A DNA stretch of 64,000 nt from Tupaia tana (GCA_026018925.1 JAKSZU010000016.1:58781575-58845574), one strand, 5' to 3'. Positions 1 to 12,727 are shown, counted from the stretch's first letter. Notes: a model not told the origin generated them from the letters alone. Program-made: numbers and translations.

Positions 1-1264
1 GGGAAAAATTTTTTTTTTTAAAAAGGAGCAATTGACTTTCCATTTACAAAGTGTGACGTAAGATAAACAGTGTAAGAATTGTTGGGCTATTCCTGACTCT
101 TCGTTCTCTAAGCTCTGCAGCTTCCTTCCCTTCTGGACACCATTCCCCCCATGGGGTGACAACAAAGGCGAGTGACAGAGAGAGAGGAGTCTAATCCTGA
201 ACCCAACACTTACCAGGCATCTGACTATAGATAATGGCTTACTCTCTCTAAGCCTTAGTTGGTAAATATAGATAATAATATAGATACCTCAGGGTCACTG
301 TTAGGACTAAGATAATACAATATGTACTTTGATTTTTTCCTATATAGCTTTTTTTTTAATTTTGCCAGAAGGTGCACGTTCTTGGCAGAAAGAGAGAGAA
401 GGACAGGGACAAAGGAGAGAGAGGATAAAAGCAAGAAAGCACCTCCCCATGGGAAATTACACACTGTGATATCTTCTCAATTTCTCCCTCCTTTCAGGAT
501 TTTGGGTACCTATGCCCAGCATATTTTTCAAGCTGCCAGGTCTAGGACTTGAACTGTGTGGTCAGCCATGTGAGATCAACTCCCTTAACCACCAGGACCT
601 TTGAACCTACACTACAACTCTCCTTTCTCCCTATACTCCCCATTCTCAATCCCCCAAACCTATTCTCCTATCCAATCAAATTGCATTGCTTCCCACTGCC
701 TATAAGACAAAGCTCTGACTCCATTACAGGGCAGCAGAGGCCTCCAGAATCCAGGCCCTGTCTTCCTTCTCTATGTCACCTCTCCAAACATCCCCACCCC
801 ATTCTACCCCAGACATACCAAACTATCTGTAATTCCCTGAACATGCCATGTTCCCTAACATCCTATCCCCTACACATCTGGATCTGTCTTCCTAACTTTT
901 CTGTGTTTCAGATGCTAGTGCTCTTGTTCTTGGAAATCAATCCTACCACCAAATTCTCTTCAGCTCTAGAATTCCTTAGACATTACTATAGAGGGAGGGA
1001 GGCAGAATACCATGCTGGTCTTCCAGTCAGAACAAATTTGCTCCATTTGAAGAAATGATATTATACAATAGTTAATGGCTATCAAGTACTTACTATGTGG
1101 ATGGATAACTTATTTAATCTTCATAACTTTAGAAGGCAGACACTGTTACCTCCCACTTACAAATAACACTACAGCACAGAGGACTGAAATAACTTGCCCA
1201 CAAATACACAAACTGAGACAGTATAATTCCATGAAAAGTGAACTTTTTCTTTTGTATAGATCTT
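1..1264. repeat. TYW1 intron 7: L-type SINE, L2 and MIR fossils
   Basis: 358-602 is a diverged minus-strand L-type SINE (reverse B box near 548-558). About 670-1000 resembles the 3' end of L2, and about 1070-1250 matches MIR core sequence (taatcttcataac, cacagaggactgaaataac). 1-357 has nothing I recognise. Confidence 0.55.
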
Positions 1265-1775
1265 TGCAATAGGGTGTGGGTGCACTCGCCAGAGAGAAAC
1301 AGAAAAAGGGAAAGTGAGGGATCACTCTTCGGGGGGATGGCCATGCCACAATCCTTCTCCTCCATTATTCTATCAGGATTTCGAGCACATTCACACATAT
1401 GCCTGCATGAATTTTAAACCACCAGATCTGGGCTTCAATCTGGTGGCCATGTAGAATCCAGCACCTTAACCACCATGACACCTGCAGGCCCCAAGTGAAC
1501 ATTATCTCTAAAAAGTCTTAATGAGGGACCAGCAGATGGCTTAATGGTTATTTTGCTGGATTCTCACATGACCAACCACAGTTTAAGTCCCAGATCCAGC
1601 AGCTTGAAACTCATACTGTGGTGTGCGTGAGTGCCCAGAATCCCAAAAGGATTATGGAGAAGGGACTGCGACGTGGCCATTCCCTCTGGGGGTGATTTCT
1701 CACTTTCTGTCTCTCTGTCTCTCCAGTGAGCACATTGGATCCTATAGCTAAAATCTCTAAAAAAGGAAAAAAGGA
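1265..1775. repeat. Two L-type SINEs (minus then plus)
   Basis: A minus copy at 1265-1494 starts tagggtgtgggtgcactcgc and ends cacctgcaggcccc. A plus copy at 1526-1775 starts gggaccagcagatggc and ends caaaatctctaaaaa after the tagcaa-type tail. Confidence 0.85.
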
Positions 1776-1984
1776 TTTCTTAAAAACAAAGTCTTAATAA
1801 TGAGAGCACTTTGGTCCAAGCCTAGAGCTGAGGCTCTCAATCACTAGCACATACTGACTCCCCATACGATAGCAACTAAGGTGATTTAATGTGATTCATA
1901 ACGATGATCACTCAGAAAACAGGTTGTAAATATGTGTGAACTGGTCCCCAAAAAAATGCCAAAAATATATGAAAAAGAAAAGCG

Positions 1985-2198
1985 AAGGGCCAGACAGTAG
2001 TACTGCAATAAACATGACACCACAAGGTTAAGTCCACATGGGACAATCCCTGGTTTAAGGGATCTTCCCTGAGTTTGCTAGGCACACCCATGCCCATGAT
2101 CCTGGGTTGGCTAAGGTAGACTGCTGTGTTAATACCCTCTTAGGAACACACACACACACTCTCTCTGAGAAATAAATAAACTTAAAAAAAAAAAAGTT
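1985..2198 (+). repeat. Third SINE family, copy A
   Basis: Head gggccagacagtagt, core gccatgatcctgggttggc-like with tgctaggcacacccatgc, tail ctctctgagaaataaataaa then cttaaaa. It shares this plan with copies at 14595 and 51661 but not with the L or S types. Confidence 0.6.
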
Positions 2199-2267
2199 AA
2201 GCAGTAAAAACTTCCATCACTGAGTTTACATACTATAACTAACATCAAATAAAAAGATCTATTTGAC

Positions 2268-2532
2268 GGCACCAGCAGTTGGCATAATGGCTATGTTGCT
2301 GGACTCCCATGTAGTCAACATGGTTCGAGTCCCGGACCCAGTGGCTTAAACTCGTGCCAGGCGCATGAGCGTGCAAGCCCAAGATCCCGAGAGGAGAATG
2401 GAGGAGAAGGGATTGCGGCGTGGCCATCCCCCCTGAGAGGTGACTTCTCGCTTTCTGTCTCTCTGTCTCTCTCTGTCTTTCTGGCAAGCGCATGCACTCT
2501 ATAGCAAAAACCTCTCAAAAAAAAAAAAAGTA
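2268..2532 (+). repeat. L-type tRNA-derived SINE
   Basis: Plus copy with A box tggcataatgg and B box ggttcgagtcc, followed by ggagaatggaggagaaggg, the pyrimidine tract and poly(A). Confidence 0.9.
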
Positions 2533-3115
2533 AAAAGACCTATTTGAAAATTCTGCTGTAACCTCACAATAATGAAAAAATGGCTTATTTTCACATTGTA
2601 CTAAAAATAGAAAAAATGTATATCCCCCCAAGATCTAATGAGTTTATGAGATATTTTTATGAGAAAACTGAAATATCACATAGTGGTTGCTTAAAGCCTA
2701 TAAAGTCCAAAATCATTTCATCGCAAAAAAAATAATTTACATGGCCATGTCCAAAATTTATTTGTGCTTTCTCCAGTGCCCTCTACTGGCCATAAGATGG
2801 AAAGGCAAAGCAAAAAAAATGCCAACAAATTATCCCAAACTCTCCATCCACTACAAATAAAGCTTCAAATAAAGCTTAACCTGGTAGAAAATCCAGAAAT
2901 CAGTCTAATTCAGCTTCCTCGTGTATTTTAAGTCAACATCACCAATGAAAATTACTCATATTTTTAATTAAGAGTCATAAAAATAAACTTTGCTTTGATC
3001 CACAATATCAATTTGGGGAAAATACAACCACACTTTTTGAAGAATTACTCATGTTAGACCATGTGTGTACATAGGGGGGTTGGGGGTGGGAGATGAGTCT
3101 GGTCATGACATCATC

Positions 3116-3306
3116 TCCTTCCTCCAGCCCTCCAGCCCTCCAGCCCTCCAGCCCTCCAGCCCTCCAGCCCTCCAGCCCTCCAATCCTCCAGCCCTCCAGC
3201 CCTCCAGTCCTCCAGCCCTCCAGCCCTCCAGCCCTCCAGCCCTCCAATCCTCCAGCCCTCCAGCCCTCCAGCCCTCCAGTCCTCCAGTCCTCCAGTCTTC
3301 CAGTCC
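3116..3306 (+). repeat. 8-bp minisatellite, about 24 units
   Basis: Tandem unit ccctccag with variants cctccagt and cctccaat, ending at tccaatggatc. Because 8 bp is not a multiple of 3, all frames on both strands stay open and give 8-residue repeats (GWRAGGLE on the minus strand). These are not genes. Confidence 0.95.
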
Positions 3307-3720
3307 AATGGATCTTGGTCATTCTCTCACATGCCCAGTGTGTTTAGACTAACAGGCCAGGGATTTGAATCAGTCACCATGTGAGATCCACCTTCTCTTG
3401 AACAGCATATCACTGCTCTGCCATAAGCCAGCTTAATATTCATGGGGGGGTTTTGTTGTTGTTGTTTAGGTTTTTGCCATAGGGCTCCTGTGCTCACTGA
3501 AGAGAGACAGAAAGAGACAGAAAAAGAGAAAGTGAAAAATCACCACCCAGAGGGAATGGCCATACTGCAATCCCTTCTTCTCCATTCTCCTCTCGGGATC
3601 TTGGACACACATGCACACACGCCCAACATGATTTTTATGTAGCAAAGTACTAGGCTCAAATCACAATTGGCCATATGGGAGTTCAACACCTAAAACATCA
3701 TGCCACCTGTTGGCCCTAGT
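3307..3720 (-). repeat. Minus-strand SINEs
   Basis: 3313-3432 is a diverged remnant. 3460-3718 is a clearer L-type copy starting tttttgccatagggctcctg and ending cacctgttggccctag. Confidence 0.75.
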
Positions 3721-3747
3721 GTTCATGCTTGTAAAAAAGTAAAAAAT

Positions 3748-4075
3748 GTTGGGACTGGCAGATGGTGTAGTGGTTACATCGCTGGACTCCCATATGTCTG
3801 GACCTGGTGGCTTGAAACTCATGCTGGGCACATACAGTCCTCCAGTCCTCCAATCCAATGGATCCTCCCAGGAGGAGAAGAGATTGCAGTATGGTCAACC
3901 CCCTGGGGGGTGATTTCTCACTTTTGCTCTCACTGCCTCTTTCTCTCTCTCTCTCTCTTTCTACTTCTCTCTTTCTCTCTCTTTTTACTTCTCTCTCTCT
4001 TTCTCTCTCTCTCCCCTCTCTCTCGTGAGCACATGTGCCCTAAGGCAAAAATCTATTTAAAAAAAAAAGTAAAAA
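3748..4075 (+). repeat. L-type SINE carrying a copied minisatellite patch
   Basis: Plus SINE with head gggactggcagatggtgt and an expanded pyrimidine tract (3938-4024). At 3835-3864 its normal middle is replaced by 30 bp that match 3285-3314 at 28 of 30 positions. Confidence 0.8.
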
Positions 4076-4154
4076 ATGTCTCCACTCAAAGTTAATTACA
4101 AAAATTGAAAACAAGCCAAATTATCAATGCTAAGAAAATATATAAGAAAAAAAT

Positions 4155-4408
4155 CATTTTTTAGAGCAATTTTTGCTATAGGGTGCATGCACTCACCAGA
4201 GACACACAAAACAAGAAATCACCCCCCCCCCCCCCCCCAGGGAGGATGGCTATGCCTCAACACCCTTCTCCTCCATTCTCCTCTCAGGATTTTGGGCATG
4301 CATGCACATGCGCCCAGCATGAGTTTCAGCCACCGGGTCCAGGACTCAAACCTCAGTCAACTACGTGGGAGTCCATCACCTTCACCACCATACCACCTGC
4401 TGGCCCAT
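4155..4408 (-). repeat. L-type SINE (minus) with poly(C)
   Basis: Starts tttttgctatagggtgcatg and ends ccacctgctggccc. The normal ccccccaggggg centre has expanded to about 18 C at 4222-4239. Confidence 0.88.
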
Positions 4409-4784
4409 ACTTGTCATTCTTAATAACACTTCTTCCAGGGCCTCAAAAATACAAAAAATACCGAAAATGGCAGAGACAACACTGACACAGAGTGGTTTTA
4501 GAAAATAAGCAACAAAATGCTGTAATAGGGAACAATAGTTTTAAATCCAGGAAATAGTTTTACACATATCGAAGTGTTTTTTGGTTTTAAGGCTTTCAAA
4601 AGAAGTCAACCAACCAATAAAAGGCAATGTATAATAAGAAGAATGAGAAGAACTGGCTTTTGTCCCCTGCCCCTGGAAGGTGATCACTGAACTCTTGGAA
4701 TTTCTTGCATGATTAGAGTATCTTTATTATTCATGGTGAGCCCCCTAGACCAGACCTGACAGCTTATAATAACAATATGGCACA

Positions 4785-6072
4785 CTTTCCCTCTCTTTGC
4801 GTCTCTCTCCAGTGACCACATGTACCCTATGGCAAAAATCTAAAAAGAAAAAAATAAAATTAGCAGCCACAAAAAATATGAGAGCAAGTATATCCATTAC
4901 AGAAGCCAGAAAACACCTAAATGTTAATCAACAAGAGCTAAATAAATTATGGAACATAGTTATGGGCCACATAGATCTTAAAATGAGTTTATGACAAGGT
5001 TGAAAAGCTATAATGCTGAAGGTATTTTACAAAAGTAATCTGGGGGCCAGCCAGTAGCATAGTGGTTAAGGTAGCCAGATACCACATGGCTAACTCCACA
5101 ATTCAAGTCCCAGACCTGGAAGCTTGAAAACTACTTAAAAACACTGGGCGTGTCGGGCCAGCAAAGGGCGTAATGGCTACGTCACTGGACTCCCACGTAG
5201 TTGACCGCAATTCAAGTCCTGGACCTGGCAGCTTAAATTCACACCAGGTGCATGTGCATGTGTACCCAAGATCCCAAGAGGAGAATGGAGAAGGGATTGC
5301 AGTGTGTCCAATCCCCTGGGGAGTGATTTCTCTCTGTCTCTGTCTTTCTGGTGAGTGCATGCGCCCTATAGCATAAACCACCCAAAAAATCAAAAACAAA
5401 CAAACAAGAAAGTGCTAGGCACATGTGCACACACCCCCAAAATCCCAAGAGGAGAATAGAAGAGTAAGGATTGCAGCATGGCCACCCCTGCTGGGAGGTG
5501 ATTTCTCACTTTATTTCTCCTTCTCTCCCTCCCTCTGGTGAGTGTACATGCCCTAAACCAAAACTGAACAGCAACCAAAAAAAAAAGGCAACCTGAAACC
5601 TAAGAGAACAAAATGATCCTAATGTAGCCAAAACACAATATTATACAAAATATCAATGTGTTCTGTAAAATACCTGGAAGGATATTATCAAACTATAAAG
5701 TGGTTACCTATGAAAAGTGGATTCGGTACAGGGAACTCTAGCCTGAAGTTTTTGAATGTTTGTAACAGGGTATTAAATTAAATGAAACTCTAAATGGATA
5801 GTCATATCAAGTTATAAACTTTCAAAAGAAATAAATATACAAATTAAAAAAAAAAAAAGAAAACAAACACCAGGCACATGTACATGTCTGCCCAAAATCC
5901 CAAGAGGAGAAAGGAAGAGAAGGAATTGTGGGAACTTCTCTTTCCCTCTCTCTGTGTCTCTCTCCAGTGACCACATGTACTCTATGGCAAAAATCTAAAA
6001 AGAAAAAAATAAATTAGCAGTCACAAAAAATATGAGAGCAAGTATATCTATTATAGAAGTCAGAAAACACCT
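4785..6072 (+). repeat. SINE cluster with a local duplicated patch
   Basis: A SINE tail plus flank at 4785-4918 recurs at 5940-6072 (about 7 mismatches and one indel in 134 bp). Between them, one SINE (5043-5155, resuming near 5405-5575) is interrupted by a second, 5156-5395. About 5868-5935 is a 5'-truncated SINE that abuts the patch. 5580-5860 is AT-rich DNA of no recognised origin. Confidence 0.75.
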
Positions 6073-6082
6073 GAAATACCTG

Positions 6083-6734
6083 AGGGCCAGCCCCAGAGTA
6101 CAGTGGTTAAATGGAATTCATAAGGCATTCAGTCCCACAGGCCAACTCTGAGTTGAACCCCAGCACTGGTAGCTTGAAAAATTCACCAGGTACATATACA
6201 TTTGTATCCAAAATCCTGACAAGATGGAAAAATAGAGGAAAAAGCATTGTGGAGTGACTGTTGCAGAAAAACAGACACCAAGGGATGGAAACACAGCACT
6301 CCAGAGAAGAAAAAGAACTCTTCATTATGCTAGTGGGCATGGAGGAGTTAACACTCTGAATCTCTCGCCCCAGCTAAGAGTTGAACACAGACTTTTATGG
6401 GTGAATTGGGGAGAGGCGGTTGCTGCACGCCTGGAGTGTCCTATCAGGGTAGGAGCTCTGTGTCTGCCCTAATACAAAGCTGGCAGAGAAGCAGGGAGCT
6501 CAAGATCTCCAGCTGCTCAACAGTTCAGAGGAGGGACAGTTTCAGCACACTGGGGAACAGAAAGCCCAGGCAACAATCAGCCAGCCCTGGGCTGCTTCAA
6601 GGTTATGCACAAGTCTCTCTATATCAGAACAGAAAGCTCAGGCAATTGTCAGACTTGGGTTGTTCCACATCATGGCCATGTTCTGTTGGGCATGCTTTCC
6701 TCTCTCCCTCTCTCTCTGGCAAGTGCATACACTG

Positions 6735-6774
<40 letters not shown>

Positions 6775-6780
6775 GCCTGA
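6083..6780 (+). mobile_element. SINE split by a putative 411-bp solo LTR, then (CA)n
   Basis: SINE halves at 6083-6258 and 6670-6738 are separated by 6259-6669, which begins TGTTGCAG and ends TTCCACA (TG...CA rule). Flanks gagtgac and tcatggc are diverged forms of one SINE motif, as expected of a target duplication. I do not recognise the LTR family and see no coding frame. A (CA)n run follows at 6739-6773. Confidence 0.45.
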
Positions 6781-7199
6781 GAGAGTTTGACAACTTTAAA
6801 AAGGGGTATTCCACATTAAAGGTATGAAAGAGTGGAGAAAATGGAGGTAATGAGAGAATTTGTAAAGATTTATTTGCAGAATGTTAGTAAAGGTACTTAG
6901 AGTTCCCTCTTCACCTCACATGAACAGGCTGGGATGTGGTGCCTTCTTACCTCAAACCCCAAGAGATGGGCTGAACTGGTTATACTTGGAAATAATAAAG
7001 GCTATTGACTTAGTGCATTACTACATGTTATACTACATTCGTAAATTCTTTCATTTGAATTAACATAAGTTTTATCATGGATTTTTTTCAGATTTTCTAA
7101 TAGTTTTATATTTTTCCCCTCAAGGTTTATGAACCTGATCAATTTTTAGTTTCTTTAGGGAAGTCTCATTTTCTGAAACCAACAGTTAAATTGGAAGAC

Positions 7200-7402
7200 T
7201 TTTATTATTTTTTCTATTTTCTTAAGAACTTTTTATTTATTGAATTCCATTTGCCATTATTATTTTTTAATTTGAACAGAGAGAGGACGAGAGAGAGAAG
7301 GGGAAAGGGAGAAAGCAAGCCACCAGGTCCAGGACTCAAATCACAGCCAGCCATGTGGGAATCCAGCACCCTTTAACTACCACGCCGCCTGCCGGCCCCA
7401 AG
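7200..7402 (-). repeat. S-type SINE (minus)
   Basis: Reverse S-type: tttaatttgaacagagagag, purine tract, then ccaggtccaggactcaaatc and gccgcctgccggcccc. Confidence 0.88.
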
Positions 7403-7423
7403 ACTTTATATTTTTATATTAGA

Positions 7424-7742
7424 GTACAGGTTGAATAACCCACTGAAAATGCTTGTAACCAGAAAGGTTTCGGATTTCAGATTTTGGAATATTTACAAAT
7501 ATATAATAATGTCTTGGGGATGGCACCTAAGTCTGAACATAAAATTCATTTGTGTTTCATATACACCTTATACACAAAGTCTGAAGGGAATTTTATACAA
7601 TATTTTGTGCTGCAGCATCTTGACTGTGACCCATTACATAAAGTCTGACATGGAATTTTCCACTAATAGTGTAAATAGTCAAAAGTTTCAGATATTAGAC
7701 CTTTCAGATTTGGGAATTTTGGATTAGGGTTGTTCAACCCAT
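7424..7742. mobile_element. Tigger/pogo-like DNA transposon fossil
   Basis: Ends caggttgaataaccca and gggttgttcaaccc are near-inverted repeats; the interior gtttcggatttcagatttt and catatacaccttatacaca resemble a common mammalian Tigger-type MITE. Confidence 0.65.
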
Positions 7743-8292
7743 ATATGTGATATCATTATAATTTCAGACAATTGGAATCTGCATAAAATCTTACTGCACT
7801 ATAGAATTCTCATGTTCATCTCATCACTGAGACTATACATGCCAGACTAACATTTCCTGGGTTTCTAGGACCCCTACCCATGCTCATCTCAAACCTATAC
7901 AACAGGCTGCCATCCCTATATCCCAACACTATGCAATCTATGTAAAAAGGAAGCAAATTTACACCAGAACTCTACCTGGAATCTCGGCAATCATAAATCC
8001 TATCATGCCGTTCACTCTCACACAGCCCTGAATGAAGCCTGTCTAACCACCTACCTTTTCCCTCAATCTCTATCCTAAAACTTCCAGCTTATCCTCCTAC
8101 AAACCTATTTTCCCAGAGTTGAGAGGGAAAATTTCCACAAAGCTCATGAAAAATGACCAATTATTATAAATGTCTCAAGAGAAGAACTAGAGAAATCATA
8201 CTGTGAGTTCAGATAAGACTATATTGCAATACAGTACACAAAATGATAACCAGCACACGACCCAAGTTCATTATTCCCCCAAATAATGGTAC

Positions 8293-8415
8293 CTTTTCTT
8301 TTCTCATATGATCCATAATCTTGCCAAGATCCTCAACATCAACGACAGAATTTAGGCTCTGATGGTCCTCAGCACCACACTCTTCCTCGCTGGTGCTCTC
8401 ACAGGGCTCTTCCTC
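8293..8415 (-). CDS. TYW1: TYW1 coding exon 7 (acidic linker)
   Basis: 41 codons, residues 286-326: EEEPCESTSEEECGAEDHQS then LNSVVDVEDLGKIMDHMRKEK, the acidic linker between the flavodoxin and radical-SAM domains. Acceptor TTCCAG, donor GTACCA, which lacks the usual purine-rich +3 to +5. Reading through the donor adds about 28 unrelated residues before a stop. Confidence 0.94.
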
Positions 8416-10370
8416 CTGGAAGATAAATGCTTCAGTAAAACAATGTTCAAAGTAGCAGAGGCCATGTTCTTTTACACGTCCCTCACCCTGAGAGTCCACT
8501 GTCTATACATTGTTTTTTGATTGCCAGAGAGCATGCACACTCACCAGAGAGCAGAGACACAGAGAGAGGGAGTGGGAGAAAGCACCCTCCCACCATATCC
8601 TTGGATCATAATCACACTGCAATCCCTCCTCCTCCATTTTCCATCCTTTCAAAATTTGAGGTATATACGTAGACATGTTTAGCATGTTTTTCAAGCTGTC
8701 AGGGCCAGGATTTGAACCACAGTTGGCCATGTGGGATTCTGCTTTCTTAACCATTAGACTCAAGAGTCAGCCCAAATACTTAATGGGAGAAAAAAAAAAT
8801 GTTAGGTCTTTGGCTTCAGATGAATCACTGTGAATGAGCATCACAGAGTGAGAATAACTAACATCTCACCTGCCCTTGAACATGGAAACAGTATGAGCAG
8901 GCCCAGGGAAAGGAGAGGTACCTAGACAGAAGCAATAAACACATGACGTGACTCTGAAGGAAGATTTGCGTGTATCTACTATGTGCCCAACACACAGCGT
9001 TCTCCAGACATTCGCTCTTTAATCCTTAACTAATTATGATGTAGACATGTTCAGCATCATCTTGCAGGGAGGAAATTAAGGGCTAGAGCAGTTAGGAAAT
9101 CACCAAGAGAGGCACAGCCTTTATCCCTTTTTCCAAGGAGATGCTAAGGTAGAACTGAAGGATAAACAGGTAATTATTAATTAGAAGTGAGGTAGCTGGT
9201 TATTATATCTGTATATTTTGGGGGGGACAGGGTCTCATGATGTTGCCCAGGATAGCCTCCAACTCACAATCCATCTGCCTCTCAAGGAGCTGGGGGGTTG
9301 TTTATTTTAAACATCAGGCACTTGCTAAATAACCCCAGGGTCATTTTAATGTTAAAAGAAACAAGATATTGGTAACCTTCATGTGCCAGCCAATATACTC
9401 CAGAGTATAGCAGAGATGTCAGGTGATACAAATCAAGTGCTTAATACAAAACAAAATGGCCCCACTTGAGGTCACTCCTGGTCCTGCCCCAGATGACACT
9501 ACACACAGAGGTTCTTACCATCTCCTGTTGAAACCAAGCCTGATAATACAGAAGCAGGGCTGTGGTGGATCACTGGTGAATCTTTGGCTTTGTCAATAAG
9601 TGACTCACACAGCCGTTCCCTTACTTCCCATGACAAAATAAACTATTCCTACTAATAAGTGTCTGGAAGTATAATTTAACGTATCTCAGTCCAGCTTCAA
9701 CAGAAAAATTTCTCCCAGTTCGCTCCACCCCTACCCCCCAGTCTCATGCTCAAGCTATCAAGAACAGAGTTGAGACCACCACCTTAAACATATTTCATAA
9801 CGATCAGTCAATTTGTTAGAGCTTCTAGTCCAATGTTTCCCAGTCAATGTGCCTAAACATACATGGGAACTGTCTCTCCGGACATGCTTGTTTTCCGAGG
9901 ACTACAGTAAAAATCAGTATAACCTATGTGTTCTCTGCTCCTACTTCTCATTCCCAATAAATTACAGAATCTCAGCTATGGAAGACATCAGGCATCATCT
10001 CGTCAATCGCCCCATCTTACCCTGGAAAGGGCCAAATAGTAAACATTTCTGACCATGCAGGATATACATCTGTCTCAACTCTGCAACTCAGCCACTTTAA
10101 CACAAACGTAGCTGCAACAACACACAAATGAATGGGAATGGCTCTGTTCCCAAAACCTTTACTTAAAAAAAAAAAAAAAAAAAAAAAAAAGGCAGGCCCA
10201 GCCACGCAGCCTAAGTCAGAAGGCACCTCTGCAAGATGGATGAGGCCACATGGAGGCCCAGGTTCCCAGCTCAACCTAAACAGCCCCGGCACAATGGCCT
10301 CCACCTACGGTCCTAGCTGGCTGAGAGGCTGGGGCGGAAGGATCACATGGTGACGTGGCCAAACTCCATC

Positions 10371-10410
<40 letters not shown>

Positions 10411-12095
10411 TAAATAAAGCAAAAACCAGGCAGTAGGTTGGATTTGGCCAGTGAGCCAGTTTGCTGACTCTTGTCCTAGACGCCCCTCTACAGTAACTTC
10501 TCCTTAGACTCTCAGAGTTTCTGGCAGAGAGTCTCATGTCAGGAATTTACTGTCTCCCAAAGGAACCTATTTCGTCTTCACATAAAATCTAATTGTAACT
10601 GCTACTAACTGGGCTCTGTGACCTTGGGAAATCTCAAAAGTTCTTTGCAATAAATATTACACATGATTCATGATGGGCACTAGGGCTAGAAAATTAATGT
10701 GACACATTCCCCTAGTCCTCAGAGAGACTTCAAGTCCAGTAAAAGAGACACAGAGACACATATACTATAAAGTGCTAATGCTTTGGTGGAAAGGTTCAGA
10801 ACACAAAATGCAGCCTGGCCCAGAATCTACAGGAGGCTGCTTGAACGAGACGACACTTGAGCTAAATGTTAAGGAAGGATAAGTAAACTGGCCTAGCGAG
10901 GAAAAGACAGGTGAGGAAGTTGTTGGAGATAGACAGCCAAAGTCATTCAGCCTGGGCAGGAGGCATGCAGCAACTACAACCAAGTCAGAAATTGCCTGTA
11001 AAGAAAAGAATAAAGCACACGAAGTAGGAAGAAAATGCTAAAAAGGAAGATGTGGGCAAGACTGTGTAGAGTCCTATGTGTCCTAGAAGGAGAGGATGGG
11101 AAGCTTCTAAAATGGTCTAAACTGAGAAATCACACAGATCTGCAGTTCATCACTTCAGTTTACTGGGAATATAGAAGATCATTTAAGGGAGGCAAGACTG
11201 TAGACAAGGATAATGATGAGTGATTTGTTGCAATACTCTAGGGAAGAAAATATACTAGTCTGACCCACAGAGTAACAGGAGAACGTAAGATTGGATGTCT
11301 GAAATTACTTGTCATTCAATAAATATTTCCAATACCAATACAACTAGTGTGGCCAGAGCTTGGTGAAGAGAGAGAATAGTAGGATGAGGATAGAGAAATG
11401 CAGAGTAAGATTAGGTGCTGACATGGAATGCAGCTTTTATTAAAACAGCAATGGGAAATCACTTACGACTTTTAAGTAGGAGTGTAACATGATCTGATTT
11501 GTGATTTTTAAGATTACTCTGAGATAGGGCCAGCAGATGGTGTAATGGTTATGTAGCTGGACTCCCACATAGTCAACTGTGGTTGGAGTCATGGACCCAG
11601 AGGCTTGAAATTCATGCCAGGCACGTGTGCGTGCGTGCCCAAAGTTCCAAGAGGAGAATGGGTGAGAAGGGATTGCAGCATGGCCATTCCCCCTGGGGGG
11701 TGATATCTCTCTTTCTATTTCTTTGTCTCTCCAGCGAGTGCACACACCCTACAGCAAAAATCTCTCAAAAAAAAATTAAGATTATCCTGAGGGACCAGCA
11801 AATGGCATACTAGCTGCATTGCTGGACTCCCTCATAGTCAACTACACTTCGAGTCCTGGACCTAACACACGCCAGGCGCATATGCATGCATGCCCAAAAT
11901 CCTTAGAGGAGAATGGAGGAGAAAGGATCGCAGCATGGCCATCCTCTCTAGGAGGCGATCTCTCACTTTCTGTCTCTCTAGCAAGTGAATGTGCCCTACA
12001 GCAAAAATCTCTCTTAAAAAAAAGAAAGAAAGAAAGAAAGAAAGAAAGGAAGGAAGGAAGGAAGGAAGGAAGGAAGGAAGGAAGGAAGGAAGGAA

Positions 12096-12156
<61 letters not shown>

Positions 12157-12677
12157 GAAAAGTACTCTGAATGTTCGCTGAAGAACATATAGAGGAAAAA
12201 ACAAGAGGGAAGACCCATACTAGTCTAATCAAGAAATAAGGTTTCAACTCACTAGGTTAACAGTAGAGATATAAGGAAATGGATGGGTTTAACATACTTT
12301 AGGCAAGAGAGCAAACTATGGTCCACAAGCCAAATCCAGCTGGCCTCAGGCCAAATCTCTACATGACCATTCATTTACACATTGTCTATAGCTGTTTTCT
12401 TGATACAGATTCAATGCAATCTCAATCAAAAACCCAACTATGTTTTGCAAAATTGAAAAAGTCAATTCTTGAATTCATATAAAAGTACAAAGGGCTCCAA
12501 GTAGCCAAAACAATAATGAAAAAGCAGAGTAACATCAGAGAACTCAGTTTCTGATTTCAAATGTTACTGTATAGCTACAGTAATCAAAACAGTTTAGCAC
12601 TGGGGTCAGCAGGTGGCATAGTAGTTAAGGCACTGGACTCTCACATGGCCAACTGCCGCTGAGTTCCAGAGCTAGAA

Positions 12678-12727
<50 letters not shown>

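Noticed and set aside
549-1058. 169-residue open frame on the plus strand
   Set aside because: Overlaps sequence resembling an L2 3' end; composition (Pro, Leu, Ser from C/T-rich DNA) and lack of any domain argue against a gene.
3008-3352. Repetitive proteins on both strands
   Set aside because: Pure products of the 8-bp minisatellite, with no promoter, splice sites or family match.
1-8292. Further TYW1 exons (radical-SAM half)
   Set aside because: Looked for the expected next exon and for the CxxxCxxC region on the minus strand; nothing matched, so intron 7 probably runs past the window edge.
11842-12247. KKER-rich and SFFL-rich open frames
   Set aside because: Created by the AAAG/AAGG microsatellite, which has no stops in several frames.
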